Source: Odiellus spinosus
Lineage: Eukaryota; Arthropoda; Arachnida; Opiliones; Phalangiidae
Direction of reading: 5' to 3'
Length of the DNA stretch: 64,000 nucleotides
NCBI GenBank assembly: GCA_963920705.1
Contig: OY987232.1
Span: 5,707,200-5,771,199, forward strand
Shown here: positions 31,001 through 40,687 of the stretch, one piece after another
Numbering within the stretch: the first letter of the stretch is position 1
Layout of the letters: every line of letters begins with the position of its first letter
Program-made: the position numbers and the translations under genes
The notes under the pieces: model-generated
The model's database searches: none
What the model was told of the DNA's origin: nothing
The model's input: only the letters and a program-made list of their open reading frames with translations

Positions 31001-31080
31001 TCCGTGTAAATGGTCCAAGGTTCTGTTCGTTCGTCGAAAGCGTCAAACAGTCTAGAGGATGCCATGTTGGTTGCGTGCAA
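27880..31080 (-). CDS. Gypsy gag-pol polyprotein (up to integrase)
   Basis: One frame of 1066 codons. Gag occupies residues 1-265 with two CCHC knuckles (228-241, CIRCKEINHLPASC; 248-261, CFKCGKKGHITRAC). Protease: YDTGSAYSIM with catalytic D339. Reverse transcriptase: residues about 470-650, ARLDMRDAYNQLKLD and FQDDTLIGG (DD 626-627; FQDD instead of the usual YVDD). RNase H: ACDASPVGIGAVISH (D772/773) and LLTDHQPL. Integrase zinc domain: HTTHDG and CKTC (C1026/C1029); first core Asp in HIDYAGP (about 1056). The ORF ends six codons later because of a 1-nt frameshift near 27900. M1 at 31080 or M6 at 31065 may be the start; both lie about 85-100 bp inside the LTR. Confidence 0.92.
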   Translation of the reverse strand: MHATNMASSRLFDAFDERTEPWTIYTERLELFFETMDITDDTQKRAHLLTCMGSTVYTTLRNILNPIKPSASTYQTIVATLSKFYNPIPLEIAEREKFYNRSRHSGESIAGYISELRKMSEFCKFKDLESMIRDRLIFGINNQQIYDRLITIKDVTLESATTMALTMETAARNSKEMKLSSNGASSNIVNAIYHTKKGPRAKTSRPHGQSSTTHQFTNNSGQTNQRPCIRCKEINHLPASCPFINATCFKCGKKGHITRACLVDKAKSKQQRQTTHQIMVASEDTHEPSIQHQDLSDDHYGYEVFHLNVNETTSQLQNPPKPTIISCEINGKLTAMEYDTGSAYSIMPIDIFKTLPGTGKLEPYTQTKLIAYNGDEVTIFGHLTVEVKISGRKATLPLLVSGENRPTICGRAWIYSPLRITDPAFADPHVNYVNRNTQIMAILDKHQKLFSDTMGCLKDVKVHLYTKPGIIPKFYKARSVPYALRDKVNDELDRLEKLGIIESIPHSNFATPIVPVLKPNKGVRICGDYKITANLMIDTEIYPLPKAEDIFSKMAGCTIFARLDMRDAYNQLKLDDESKKLVVINTQKGLYAYNRLPFGVSSASAIFQKHMEVLLSKHDGVCPFQDDTLIGGKNDEDCLKRIDEVLTTLEDAGLRLRRDKCLFLVPALDFLGYRLDQYGLHPQAAKIKAIMDAPSPKNVDELRSFLGLFNYYSKFIPNNSTLLAPLYELLKTSVPWTWEKHQEQVLQSAKLTLKNSNVLAHFDTTKEVLLACDASPVGIGAVISHIIDGEEKPIAFASRTLAPAEKKYPQIEKEALALVYGVSKFRDYLLGRTFTLLTDHQPLVSILSEKKPISPMAAARLQRWSLLLSSHNYKIVYKKGTLNSNADAISRLPLPTEDFLPAQPQEYVLLLNLLDNQPITTVQMVEATSQDQILQEVIRYMQSGWPTKNNIKPEIRPFFNKRDELSTLHDMILTGSRVLVPKILQATILQELHTTHDGIVRMKNKARTIVWWPKIDHDIEVMARNCKTCNENASLPPRVYNQWPTTSMPWERVHIDYAGPLEGNTC

Positions 31081-31164
31081 GTTGGTAACCTCCGTAAACG
31101 TAGATTGATTAGACTTAACTTGAAGCCTGGTGCAATTCCCGTCGCCGTTTTATTCCGTCGCCAT

Positions 31165-31400
31165 TGTTGTATTGTTTGTGGGTTGTTTAAAAGTTAACCG
31201 ACATTGACATACTAAAAGGTAATTTATTACTTTACATTAAAAGTCGTAGATACATATTACACGGTTGACGGCATTACTAGTTGTGGCGCAATATCAATAG
31301 ATCCGTTTATATACATTCTGTTTTGGTCTACTTCGTTATCTAATATTTATTTTGGACTCATGTAAAAAACTAACTATTCACTTTTTTTACATATACAACA
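31165..31400 (-). repeat. Gypsy 5' LTR
   Basis: 236 bp, same sequence as the 3' LTR. It would carry the promoter of the element. Confidence 0.95.
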
Positions 31401-31544
31401 CATCCCATTGTAAGAATTGGACGACGAGTCCGAAAGTTCGTTATGTCGAACACGTGATAGTACCGAAAGTTCGAATACTCAAAAGGGGCTGACTTCGCGT
31501 CGACTGCAACTAAATCAGACTGAGACTGTTGCACTCTACTAACG

Positions 31545-31675
31545 TAACCTTACCTATAATATTATAAGAGGAATGGGTTAGAGCAAGTGTTTAACTAGTT
31601 GGAGGGATGACGTAGTTCGAGTGATTAACTAACGTAACCTTACCTAAAATATTACAAGAAGGGAAAGGAAACAAA
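31545..31675 (+). repeat. ~90-bp repeat family, two units
   Basis: Two units about 90 bp apart with CTAACGTAACCTTACCTA, ATATTA(T/C)AAGA and GATTAACTA blocks; related to 22280-22530. Confidence 0.65.
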
Positions 31676-31684
31676 ATGTCCTTT

Positions 31685-31850
31685 CGATGTTGTGAACTAT
31701 CGATAAAGATTCCACTTGAGATTATGTACATGAAGATTACGGTCTATCAAGATTGTGTCGCATCGACCTTATGTTCTGTCGAGATTGCGTCCCATCGAGA
31801 TTATATCCCATCGTTATTGTGTCCTATCGCGCGTGTGTCCTATTTTGTTC
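31685..31850 (+). repeat. Degenerate ~20-bp tandem repeat
   Basis: About seven to eight imperfect copies of a unit like TGTCCCATCGAGATTA (e.g. GTCGCATCGA, GTCCCATCGAGATTA, GTCCTATCGCG). No coding value. Confidence 0.6.
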
Positions 31851-32339
31851 TTATATCCGTATCCTTTCTAGACTCCTTTAAATTCTGCAGCATCATTTAA
31901 ATTTCCCGCCAACTAAACTAAATCAATTTATTGTACGTCAGTCTCAGAGTCCATTTTCTAAGACATTTCAAAATCTCACCGTTATATACCATTTGGGCTA
32001 ATGTATAATACCCAAGTTTATGTACCCTGCGGCTTATAATCATTGATAAAAAAAAATTCAATACGCACTATAAACGTTAAAAACACTGTTTTGCATTAGA
32101 CTCAATACGTAGAATTCTAGGCATCGTCCTATATCTTTTAAACCAAAACATATATCGTTTGTATCTCTCGCGTTCTGCTTTATTATTTATATTTAATTAG
32201 ACACGAGTTTTTTATTCAACTTCATACACCAACGTTATCTTTTTATCCGTCTTCCTATCCAACGTAATCAAAGCTACTGTTATTCAGTCTTAGTATTCAA
32301 CATAATAAAAGTATAATAAAAATATAATAGAACACCCTT
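31851..32339. other. Intergenic
   Basis: AT-rich, no gene or repeat recognised apart from partial similarity to the repeats that follow. Confidence 0.4.
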
Positions 32340-32687
32340 GTAAATCTAACACATTTCTCTCTTTCTAATGCAAACTCCCAATGAAACGCCGTCTTTCACG
32401 GTCTTTCAACCTTATCTACAGCTTTTGTTATCTCAGTCTTAGTATTCATCCGAAACGTATAGAAAAATATAGAGTACCCCCACGAGCCTAACACATTTTT
32501 CTCTCTTGAATGCAAACTCTCAATGAAACGGACTCGCGGTCGGACGAAGAAGAAGAAGGAGAAAACCTCAGTTATCATTGACAAAAAAGATTCCACCTCA
32601 TAAGACTAATCTCCATAGACTTTTCTAATGAAATTTTGAGACACCTATAAATAAAACAGGCCAGCTGGCCTGTTTTTAATAAATTAA
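32340..32687 (+). repeat. LTR-like repeat R3, copies 1a/1b with TATA box and hairpin
   Basis: A block starting CTAACACATTT and TGCAAACT(C/T)(T/C)CAATGAAACG occurs twice (32346-32400, 32487-32690); the second is complete and ends with CTCCATAGAC, TATAAATA (32646-32653) and the perfect 24-bp palindrome at 32653-32676 (arms AAAACAGGCCAG / CTGGCCTGTTTT), then AATAAA. The TATA box, start-site hairpin and polyadenylation-type signal suggest the end of an LTR or solo LTR. Related copy: 33136-33330. Confidence 0.55.
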
Positions 32688-33050
32688 ATTTTTGTTTATC
32701 AATTTAGAACCAGTTAATAAAGCTCGGCTAAGTTTATGTTTTAACCTTTTCGTAACCCATTCAGGCACCTTTCTCTCTTACTTCACACACCTTATCAATC
32801 TTTCATTATTGAAATCTTTGTTTAACCAAGAGAAGCACTGGCACCCGATAAAAATTATAGTATTTCTCTAGTAACTCGAACCCAATGGACATTCCTTATC
32901 ATTCTACTGTTGAAGAAATGAATTTTTTGTTTATCATTTTGAGGCAATTAATAAAGCTTGTCTTACCTAATGATTTAACCCTTTTCAAACCGATTCAGGC
33001 ACCTTACTTTCTATTACTTCATATACCTTATCAATATTTCATTGTTCAAC
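32688..33050 (+). repeat. Dispersed repeat R2, copy 2
   Basis: Matches 14705-15080 across its whole length, including the internal duplication (two blocks each with TTAATAAAGCT). Lies directly after repeat R3, whereas copy 1 follows repeat R1. Confidence 0.75.
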
Positions 33051-33135
33051 CTATCTTTGCAACGCGTAAAAACGTACAAAGCTCTACCTCTAATCTATAC
33101 GTTTCTTAGAGATAGTCTTAGAGTACCCATATTCA

Positions 33136-33330
33136 GGCTAGCCCATTTATCTTTCTCTCTAGTGCAAACTCTCAATAAAACGACGTTGCGGTCGGACGGA
33201 GACGATCTCAATATCATTCAGACAAAGTTTTTGCCGCATAAGGTTAATCTCCATAGACGTTTCTAATGAAATTCTTTGAGACGTATAAATAAACAACACC
33301 AGCTTAGGCGTTGTTTCTAATTATAGAAGT
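33136..33330 (+). repeat. LTR-like repeat R3, copy 2
   Basis: Same order as 32487-32690: TGCAAACTCTCAATAAAACG, GCGGTCGGACG, CTCCATAGAC, TATAAATAAA (33284-33293) and a hairpin (AACAACACC, loop AGCTTA, GGCGTTGTT). The hairpin stem differs in sequence from copy 1 yet still pairs at 8 of 9 positions. Confidence 0.55.
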
Positions 33331-33779
33331 TAGCTATTTCGTACTTTGGCATTATAAAATTTCGAACAACTGTTCATGCAAAGGAAGAACTTAAAAAAAA
33401 TTATAATAAGGTTTCGGATCCGGGGTATTACGGTAGTGTTGACGGCTTATACCGAGCGGCTAAAGACCGATGATTAAAGGTTATCGTCAGAGAAATAAGC
33501 AATTTCTTTAAAACCCAAGATACTTATACGCTTCCCAGGAGTGCGAGGAAACACTTCAATATAAATAAAACTATAGTCTACGGGATCGACGAACAGTGGC
33601 AAATCGAGTAATAACATCTTAACCAGCACAGCCTAGACAGAGCTCAAACAGGCAACACCATTTCATCTGAGATACTAATTGTATTTTTCATTTTCTTCTT
33701 TGGAATTCGCCCACCTACTTAGGTTATTATTGTATCTTTTAAATAGCTATCTCTCTATATGAGCTCTGTCTTCGCTCGG
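33331..33779 (+). other. Non-coding; probable 5' UTR of LINE B in its right part
   Basis: No gene. The stretch from about 33600 to 33812 has the ACAGAGCTC/GAGCTCTGTC pair (about 33637 and 33762) and leads directly into the ATG of LINE B. Confidence 0.4.
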
Positions 33780-33812
33780 CCATATTAAAGTGACTTATTT
33801 CTATCATATACA

Positions 33813-34100
33813 ATGGCTGACACGTCGACTATTTTAGATAAATTGCGGAAAATGAATGAGAATATAAATAATAGGTTTGATGTGGTTAATGGTAAATTGG
33901 GTACATTATTCACCAAACTATCTAATAGTAATACAAAAATTACCGCAATTGAATTCACGGTTTCTACATTAGATACCAGATTAATTGACCTTGAAGGTAA
34001 CTCAAACAAAATTCCAGATCTAGAAATGAGAATTGGGATTCTGGAAGATAAATTTAAGGCAGTGAAAGGGATATCTATTTATTTAATCTATTTATCGCTT
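33813..34100 (+). pseudogene. LINE B ORF1 (coiled-coil part)
   Basis: From ATG 33813 about 90 codons with a heptad-like pattern (repeated Ile/Leu spacing through SNTKITAIEFTVSTLDTRL and EMRIGILEDKF) as in LINE ORF1 proteins that trimerise and bind element RNA. The usual zinc knuckles or RNA-binding domain are missing. From about 34075 the frame continues into unrelated or endonuclease sequence read in the wrong frame (to 34232). Confidence 0.6.
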
Positions 34101-34139
34101 TTCATCCCTTTTGTAAGTTATCGTTTTTATAATTACCAA

Positions 34140-35023
34140 AGATTAAAATTATTAGTGCAAACGTCAGAAGTGCAAGTGCTAATTTTCCGTACTTATTTTG
34201 CAACGCTACGATTCACTACCCAGATTAAATAGACTTCTTTGCTATAACTGAAACATGGTATAGGGATAATTATTATGATTACTTGCAAAATTATAAATTT
34301 GTGGGTCAGGGACGACATGATAGAACGGGAGGTGGAGTTGGGTTATATATTCGGGAGGGTATTAAATTTGAGATATTGAATGAACTAACCAAAACACAAG
34401 ATAACACAGAAGCCATTTGTATTAAAACTGAAACATACTACATCTGTGTGGTTTATAGACCACAGGGAAACACCCAGGAATTTGTGAAGGAAATGGAGAA
34501 GATTATACAGGGTATGGTTAACATAAATACTAATGAAATAATACTTGGGGATTTTAATATCGACCTACTGACCAAAAACTCAGAAACAGCAGCGCTATTA
34601 GAACTTACACGTAGCTATGGACTTATTCAGCTGGTTTACCAGCCTACAAGGTTCACGGATACAACTGCCACGCTGTTGGATCACTGCTACACTAATTTAT
34701 TGGTAAATATTGAGGTAATTAAGGACTGGGATATCTCAGACCACTTTCCAGTTGTTGCCTCTATAAATAGTCCGAGCCTCTCTACTCCTCCTCCTTTACA
34801 CACTAGAAATCTTTCCAAAACTGCATTACATAAGTTCATAGCAGGCATTAGTACTATGGATTGGTCGGACCTATATAAAATTAATGAAGACGACACTGCC
34901 TACTCCTGGTTCATTACAAAATTGTTACATCACTTTAATCTATCGTGCCCTAAAGTCACCTTAGTAAATAAAAACACAAAATTTTTTTTTTACCTCCAAT
35001 CAATGGTTTACCCAGGACGTTAA
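34140..35023 (+). pseudogene. LINE B APE-type endonuclease
   Basis: Starts out of frame near 34140 (KIISANVRS) and becomes an open frame from 34230; from ATG 34283 it has 246 codons. Visible motifs: AITETW (about 34238), GGGVGLYIREG, VVYRPQG, LGDFNIDLL (catalytic Asp/Asn, about 34548), and SDHFPV (catalytic His, about 34735). These are the key metal and catalytic motifs of AP-like endonucleases that nick the target. The frame is lost in a T-run at about 34983. Confidence 0.8.
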
Positions 35024-35337
35024 AAATTCTATAAAGACAAAAAACTATCTCAAAAAAATTGCAAAAAAAAATCCATCGGATACCAACATTACACAGTATA
35101 AGATTTCCCGTAATCGCTGTAACAATATAGTTAGGAACGCACGAAATACGTTCTTCCGCTCACAACTAACGGCTCAAAACAATTTAAAAAATAATAAATA
35201 ACCTATTAGGCAGGACTAAGTGCAGTTCATCCGGCATTAACATTCCACCTAATGACCTCAATAATTTCTTTTCCTCTCCCTCTCCTACTGACCAAAGAAT
35301 AAATTCTTATAATATCAGCAACACAGATAAAAATATC

Positions 35338-36541
35338 GTGAACTCCATGGTTTTATTACCAGTGGATGAAAGGGAAGTTGAAGCTTCAATAAACAAACTG
35401 AGAGATGGCTCGGCACCAGGGGCTGATGGGATCCCGCCTAAATTGGTCAAGGCAATTAAAAAATTCCTAATTGTACCTTTGAAATTCCTAATAAATCTTT
35501 CATTTGCTAATGGAATATATCCAAACCTGCTAAAAAAAGCTATAATAACTCCAATTTTTAAACAAGGGGACCCCATCAGCCCAAACAATTACAGGCTCAT
35601 TTAACTTCTCTCAGTCTTCGCTAAAATAATAGATCACTGTTTCAATACCCGACTCAACAGCTTCTGTGAAAAGAATAATATATTATCTTCAAATCAATTT
35701 GGATTCCGAAAACACAGAGGTGACGAGTCGGCAGTAACAATTGTATACAAACAAATAATTGAGGGACTGGATAAGGGTAACTACGTTCTGGGGGTGCTCC
35801 TAGACCTAAGAAAGGCCTTCGACCTGGTTGACCACAGCATTCTACTTAGGAAATTATATCGCATCGGTGTCAGGGGCCCAGCATACGATTGGCTAAACTC
35901 ATATCTTACTCGGAGGATAACTCAAACAAAAGTAAATGATGTATTGTCGAGTGAAAAATTTATTGGTCGAGGAGTCCCCCAGGGCTCTATAATCTCTCCA
36001 TTACTATTTAATATTTTCATAAATGATATTACCTCAGCACTTGACGATGACTCTCTTACCCTTTATGCCGATGATACTACTCTTGTTGATGAAGATAAAA
36101 ATGTTAATACCCTGGCAGAACGCGTTAATCATAATCTAATATTAATAAGTATGTGGCTACACGATAACAATCTGCAAATCAATACCGAAAAAACGGTATA
36201 CATAGTATTTATGAACAGAGGTAAAAAAGACATTCCCCTGGCTGCAATATAATATTTGATAATAAAATTTTACAAAGAGTCTACAAAGTAAAGTATCTAG
36301 GCATATGGTTTGATGATCAATTAAACTGGAACAAGCAAGTGGCGAAGATAGGAAAAAAAATATCGTATAGTATTTATTTAATGGCAAAAAATAGAAATAT
36401 TTTTACTGATAATATATGTATACAACTATACTATTGTATAGTACATGCCTATCTAAACCACTGCCTTCCTATCTGGGGTAACACGACTGGCTATAATCTA
36501 AACAGACTCCATCTATTACAAAAACGGGCAGTTAGGATACT
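35338..36541 (+). pseudogene. LINE B reverse transcriptase and C-terminal region
   Basis: Three open blocks in changing frames: 35338-35604 (GSAPGADGIPPKLVK, PNNYRLI), 35600-36252 (LLDLRKAFDLVDHS with first catalytic Asp at about 35810; GVPQGSIISPLLF; YADDTTLVDE at about 36065), and 36339-36575 (IVHAYLNHCLPIWG, LHLLQKRAVRI). A stop at 35602 (TAA instead of a residue after NYR-LI) and a frameshift near 36240 break it. The last 11 residues of the third block are encoded by the inserted foldback element. Confidence 0.85.
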
Positions 36542-37048
36542 ATTATACAAAAAAGAGGTTGCTTCGCACCCTTAAAAAAACTCTTTATCTAACTCGAATC
36601 AAACCCGTGAAGGGACAGAAATTATTTGTTAGAGAAAAATCAATTTCATATCTTTAAAATTATAGTTAGTAGATTTAGTCTACTACTTCAAAGATTTTAT
36701 TACTATTATATATTTTCCAAAAAACGGATAAAGACGACCTAGGACTAATGATAAATATATATACATTAAAGGAACTCCATCTTTAGCTAATTTTATTAGT
36801 GATACTGATAGAATTTAAAATAAACATCAATGGGAGAGGACGGTTAACTAGGTCGTCTTTATCCGTTTTTTGGAAAATATATAATAGTAATAAAATCTTT
36901 GAAGTAGTAGACTAAATCTACTAACTATAATTTTAAAGATATGAAATTGCTCTTTCTCTAACAAATAATGTGTGTCCCTTCACGGGTTTGATTCGAGTTA
37001 GATAAAGAGTTTTTTTAAGGGTGCGAAGCAACCTCTTTTTTGTATAAT
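36542..37048. mobile_element. 507-bp foldback element inserted in LINE B
   Basis: Starts ATTATACAAAAAAGAGGTTG and ends with its reverse complement; arms of about 200 bp (36542-36741, 36850-37048) are nearly perfectly complementary. Subterminal motifs TTGCTTCGCACCC and AAACCCGTGAAGGGACAG(A) are shared with the 23449-24540 element, which shows they belong to one family although the arms differ. Non-coding. Confidence 0.9.
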
Positions 37049-37249
37049 TTCTGTCCTTTTTTCTCCAAAAATATACATCTTTCCACATTTCACTATTTTA
37101 CATCTTTCCACATTTCAATATTTTGCTTTATAGGTTTATTGAACCTCAATTCTTACTAATGCTGAATAAAAATTAAAGCGTTTAATTGAGGCTTCAATCT
37201 ATTCGTAATTGAGACCCTGGTACAAATCTCGAAAGGCGGAGATTAACTA

Positions 37250-38096
37250 ACCTAACCTTACATTAATTCTTCCGTATTCAAATTTTTTGTAATTCGGGTT
37301 CGTAAAAAGATCCTCTTATAATTTCACCATTTTCGTCTTCGATGACGTAAGCAGGTGGATCACGTAGCAGAACTTCACGAATAATGAATGTTTCTTCCGT
37401 CCAATAACCCGTATATCCTTTACCAAACACCCCTTTATCCGACGAAAAACTAACTCGATCCCATACCCTTAACGAGGGCTTTTATATGTACAATCGTCTC
37501 CATACTAAATGTTCATTATTAATATTTACATCCTTTGCAAATGTTTCACGTAATTCAAATCGTTATTTTTCGTCATAAGTCTAAACATTCGATTTTTCAG
37601 TGTTCTATTCCATCGCTCTACCATACTACATTTTAAATTACCGTAGCTAGGATACCATTGAATACCTTTCTTTTTTATGTATGTCTGACCCGGTTTATTT
37701 ATTTAAATTCAGTACCTTCATCCGTATTAAATCGAGAAGGAGTTCTTTGTTTAAAAATTTGTTCTAGAGCTTAATTACTTCGGAACCCGTTTTCTTTTTT
37801 AATGGTTTTGCCCAAGCGTATCTCGATAAAAATCAATTACATCACCTTGAAAAACTTCCTTCATACTCGTTACGTAGATTTTATTTCTAGGAAAGGTTTT
37901 ACGTCTATTCCTATGTTTCGTGTACGCTGGTTGAGTCCTTTAACCATTCTTGTATCTTTGGTTTAGATACGTTTGGAACCGCCTCTAGTAGTTTTTTTAC
38001 ATAGCCTAAACTAGCAGGATGTTGTGGATCGTAGTACACTCGAGTTAATTTTTCAGCTACGCTTTTCGTAGTATGTATAATAATGACATAACACAC
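37250..38096 (-). pseudogene. Polinton/adintovirus-type integrase (rve), decayed
   Basis: Minus strand. The open N-terminal block 38096-37911 has VYYDPQHPASLGYVKKLL and ends in a helix-turn segment typical of Polinton integrases. Further blocks follow in shifting frames: GDVIDFYR (first catalytic Asp, about 37840), TDEGTEFK (second Asp, about 37715) and VERWNRTLKNR (catalytic Glu, about 37620). At least four stops or shifts break it. The enzyme would join the element ends to host DNA. Its position at one end of the capsid gene block is consistent with a virus-like transposon. Confidence 0.65.
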
Positions 38097-38109
38097 TTGA
38101 ATATGTTGT

Positions 38110-38252
38110 TTTATATTTTTATTTTAACCACAACAATCGCGAAAAACACGTTTTCTCAAATCTACAATATCATTTATTATTTCCGAATACCATTCTTCAA
38201 AATGTTCTTCCCCGTAATCACAAAGAAACTCTAACTTAATATCTTCCATGTT
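38110..38252 (-). pseudogene. Small ORF of the Polinton-like remnant, function unknown
   Basis: From ATG 38249 a 40-odd codon frame with LEFLCDYGEEHFEEWYSEI and a basic C-terminus ending in Cys-Cys-Gly. It lies just upstream of the integrase on the same strand. No family recognised. Confidence 0.35.
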
Positions 38253-38339
38253 TAAAGTTTGAATAGCTTCGGCGGTTTCCTTATCACATCTTTTTTCCTA
38301 TTCCGGATTTCTGTTATTTCTGTTGTAATTGAAAGGAAA

Positions 38340-38518
38340 TTCCTGGGCTATCTTCAAAGTAATTCCTTTGGAGATATAATTACGAATTTGATCGACAATT
38401 CCTGGGCTATCTTCAAAGTAATTCCTTTGGAGATAAAATTACGAATTTGATCGACAATTCCTGGGCTATCTTCAAAGTAATTCCTTTGGAGATATAATTA
38501 CGAATTTGATCGACAATT
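38340..38518. repeat. Three tandem copies of a 59-bp unit
   Basis: Unit CCTGGGCTATCTTCAAAGTA... recurs at 38342, 38401 and 38460 with one or two differences. A local duplication inside the C-terminal part of the unidentified ORF. Confidence 0.95.
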
Positions 38519-39100
38519 AGTTGTTCCAAACCCTGTTTCCTCCTAACTTGCGTTTGAATTTGTAGTTTTTCATCCAGTTCATGTTTCAGTTGTTTGAGTC
38601 TGAGCCAAGTATCTTTTCTAAACGTTAATCCATTCGAGGTTGCAAACCAAGAGTCGAGAAATTTTGAACGATCGTGGGTATATTGTCGAATGTCAAGAAA
38701 CTTCATGCCGCTTCCCGAAATATGTCCTTCGAGTTGAAAGTATTCCACTAATCGAGTACAGAAGCGTGGTACCAGATCTTCGAAGAACAACATGTCTTAA
38801 ACTCCAGATATTTTTCCAAAGAGTTTTATTAATTAATACGAGGCTTTTGGTGTCGTTACGACGAATAAAAACACCATCTCCCGACTCGTTCACTCCGATA
38901 GTTAGTCTTTCAGAGAGAATATGTTCGTGTTCTTGTATGATGAAGGGTTCAAATGATTTTGCTACGAATTTCTCTCGGTTTCTTTCTTATATCTTGTTTA
39001 AAGATTTTTTCATCTCCTCAAAGTTCCATCGAGATGATCAGAAGGATACCGTTCTTATATTATCACCTAACGTTATAACTAAATTCAAATCTTTTCTGTG
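38413..39100 (-). pseudogene. Unidentified ORF remnant of the Polinton-like element
   Basis: Open frame 38793-38413 (126 codons, contains HDRSKFLDSWFATSNGLTF and a Lys/Gln-rich helix) preceded by frame 38893-38693 with GDGVFIRRNDTKSLVLINK. Composition and position suggest one further structural or regulatory gene with a frameshift near 38750. The 3' part is copied three times by a 59-bp tandem repeat. Confidence 0.35.
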
Positions 39101-39128
39101 AGAGAAGTAAATATACTCGTCCATCCTC

Positions 39129-40670
39129 TTACTCTAACTTGTAAAGAATGTTTCGATCTTTCGTGATTAATAGTTGATTTTCAAATTCGGCTTGAATTAG
39201 ACACGAGACTGGGCATGTTAAAGGGGTTTTGTAATTAATGGTTAAGCGAAGACTACCGTGTTTTGATAAAGAATAATGCGCAGCACTAGCTTGCTCTTCC
39301 GGAGTTAAATCAATCACGAAAAATGTATTACCCTTAGCGTATTCCTTGTACGTAATATCAGTACCTTTATTTTAACCATACGTATCAGTTCCAGTAAACA
39401 AACTCATGTTCTCTCGACTCCAGGGTTTAGAATTAAAATTTGGTTGAAAGGGTTGATCGGGGAAATTTTTATTACCAACCGATAGGTATAATTGCGTTTT
39501 ATTTAAATGTTTAAAATCAAATGGATTTTCACTTAATGTACCATTGAAAGCGCAAGTTTTTACAAAGGATATCGTAACCCAAATCGGAATTCGACCTAAG
39601 GATATATTTTCTTTAACCGTTACGCTATTTCCGCTTTCAATATTAAAATATTTTGTAACTGTTTGGTTTATCGGGTAGACACAGTTGGTTTTTTCCAAAA
39701 CCATAGCATGCGCTAACATAATATCGGAATTAATTTTTATTTTCGAACATACATCGACGTGTCTGTAATAAGATATTTGTTTTTAACAGGCGTCGGTGCC
39801 GCGGCACCTCCTGCCGCTGGTGGAGGGATGGATATAATCGGATAAGTATCCGAGGATCGGATAAACTTAAAATTAACAAAAATTATTTATCAAAAATGTA
39901 TTCATTTTACAAACATCAGGGGTGGAACGCCTATCATTTCTATTATTTGTGATAAATCACTTCTATTTTTTTCTACTAACCATACCCGTATTCTCATCGT
40001 TAAATATTTAATCGATATCAACTATCAAATCCTTATAATACATTTATAAAGCCAATTGTGTTTTTTTAGCGTCTGTTCCATAATTTAAATGCGTTGAGCC
40101 GAATAAGGAAAGACAGTGTTCAGAGATTGAACTAACGTATCGTTAAACAGGACTTCCACTTGCGAAAATAGAGATCAAAGCAAGTGATTGACTGGACCTA
40201 CTTTTGCCATCCACCAGTAGCATTTTGTTTCAAAATTTTAACGTTAATTTTAACTTAGGTTTTTGATAAATCAATGTTATTTTCATCGTTACCCGGAACA
40301 AAAAAGTCCAAGGGGCCACCATCCGTTATAGTATTAACGGTTTTTAATTCTACATCATTACTTCCTGTTATATTGTAAGCCGAATAAGGAAAGACGGTGT
40401 TCAGAGATTGAACTAACGTATCGTTAAACAGGATTTCCACTTGCGAAAATAGATCAAAGCAATTGATTGACTGGACCAACTTTTGCCATCCACCAGTAGC
40501 ATTTTGTTTCAACATTTTAACGTTAATTTTAACTTAGGTTTTTGATAAATCAATGTAATTTTCATCGTTACCCGGAACAAAAAAGTCCAAGGGGCCACCA
40601 TCCGTTATAGTATTAACGGTTTTTAATTCTACATCATTACTTCCTGTTATATTGTAATTACTAACAGGTT
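39129..40670 (-). pseudogene. F54H12.2-like capsid-family protein of the Polinton-like element, broken
   Basis: Recognisable parts on the minus strand are: N-terminal block (about 40670-40510 and the near-copy 40515-40255) with TITDGGPLDFFVPG; middle block 39719-39372 with NQTVTKYFNIESGN and ENPFDFKHLNKTQLYLSVG; C-terminal block 39317-39129 with DLTPEEQASAAHYS and a Leu-Arg-Leu segment. The order matches proteins annotated in many invertebrates as F54H12.2-like, which I take to be related to the major capsid protein of Polinton/adintovirus elements; that link is from memory and should be tested. A tandem duplication of about 281 bp repeats part of the N-terminal block, and frameshifts separate the rest. 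Confidence 0.55.
40098..40660. repeat. ~281-bp tandem duplication within the capsid-like gene
   Basis: Block GCCGAATAAGGAAAGAC... begins at 40098 and again at 40379, followed by nearly identical sequence in each. Both copies contain GGCCACCATCCGTTATAGTA. The copies differ by only a few bases and small indels. Confidence 0.9.
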
Positions 40671-40687
40671 GAGAGAACAAATCTATT

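Larger units (their letters stand above)
26615..31400 (-). mobile_element. Gypsy-type LTR retrotransposon, complete, young
   Basis: A 4786-bp element in minus orientation. Two 236-bp LTRs (26615-26850 and 31165-31400) start TGTTGTAT and end ATACAACA and are identical as far as I can compare by eye. The 5-bp target duplication CATCC flanks it (26610-26614 and 31401-31405). A candidate primer-binding site TGGCGACGGAAT lies one base inside the 5' LTR (31163-31152), and a purine tract (AAAAAAAGGG) precedes the 3' LTR at about 26865-26855. Identical LTRs imply very recent insertion, yet the pol frame is broken once. Confidence 0.95.
33780..36541 (+). mobile_element. Non-LTR retrotransposon LINE B (Jockey/CR1-like), decayed
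   Basis: Plus strand order: short coiled-coil ORF1, APE-type endonuclease, reverse transcriptase, C-terminal region. Several frameshifts and stops separate the parts, and ORF1 seems joined to the endonuclease by a deletion near 34090. The element is cut at 36541 by the foldback element that starts there; its 3' end is not seen beyond 37048. Confidence 0.85.

Noticed and set aside
36339..36575. Last residues of the LINE B frame (after about 36541) as LINE sequence
   Set aside because: They are encoded by the tip of the inserted foldback element, as shown by the matching inverted end at 37048.
38320..38520. CRISPR-like array
   Set aside because: The three 59-bp copies are contiguous with no variable spacers; a plain tandem duplication.
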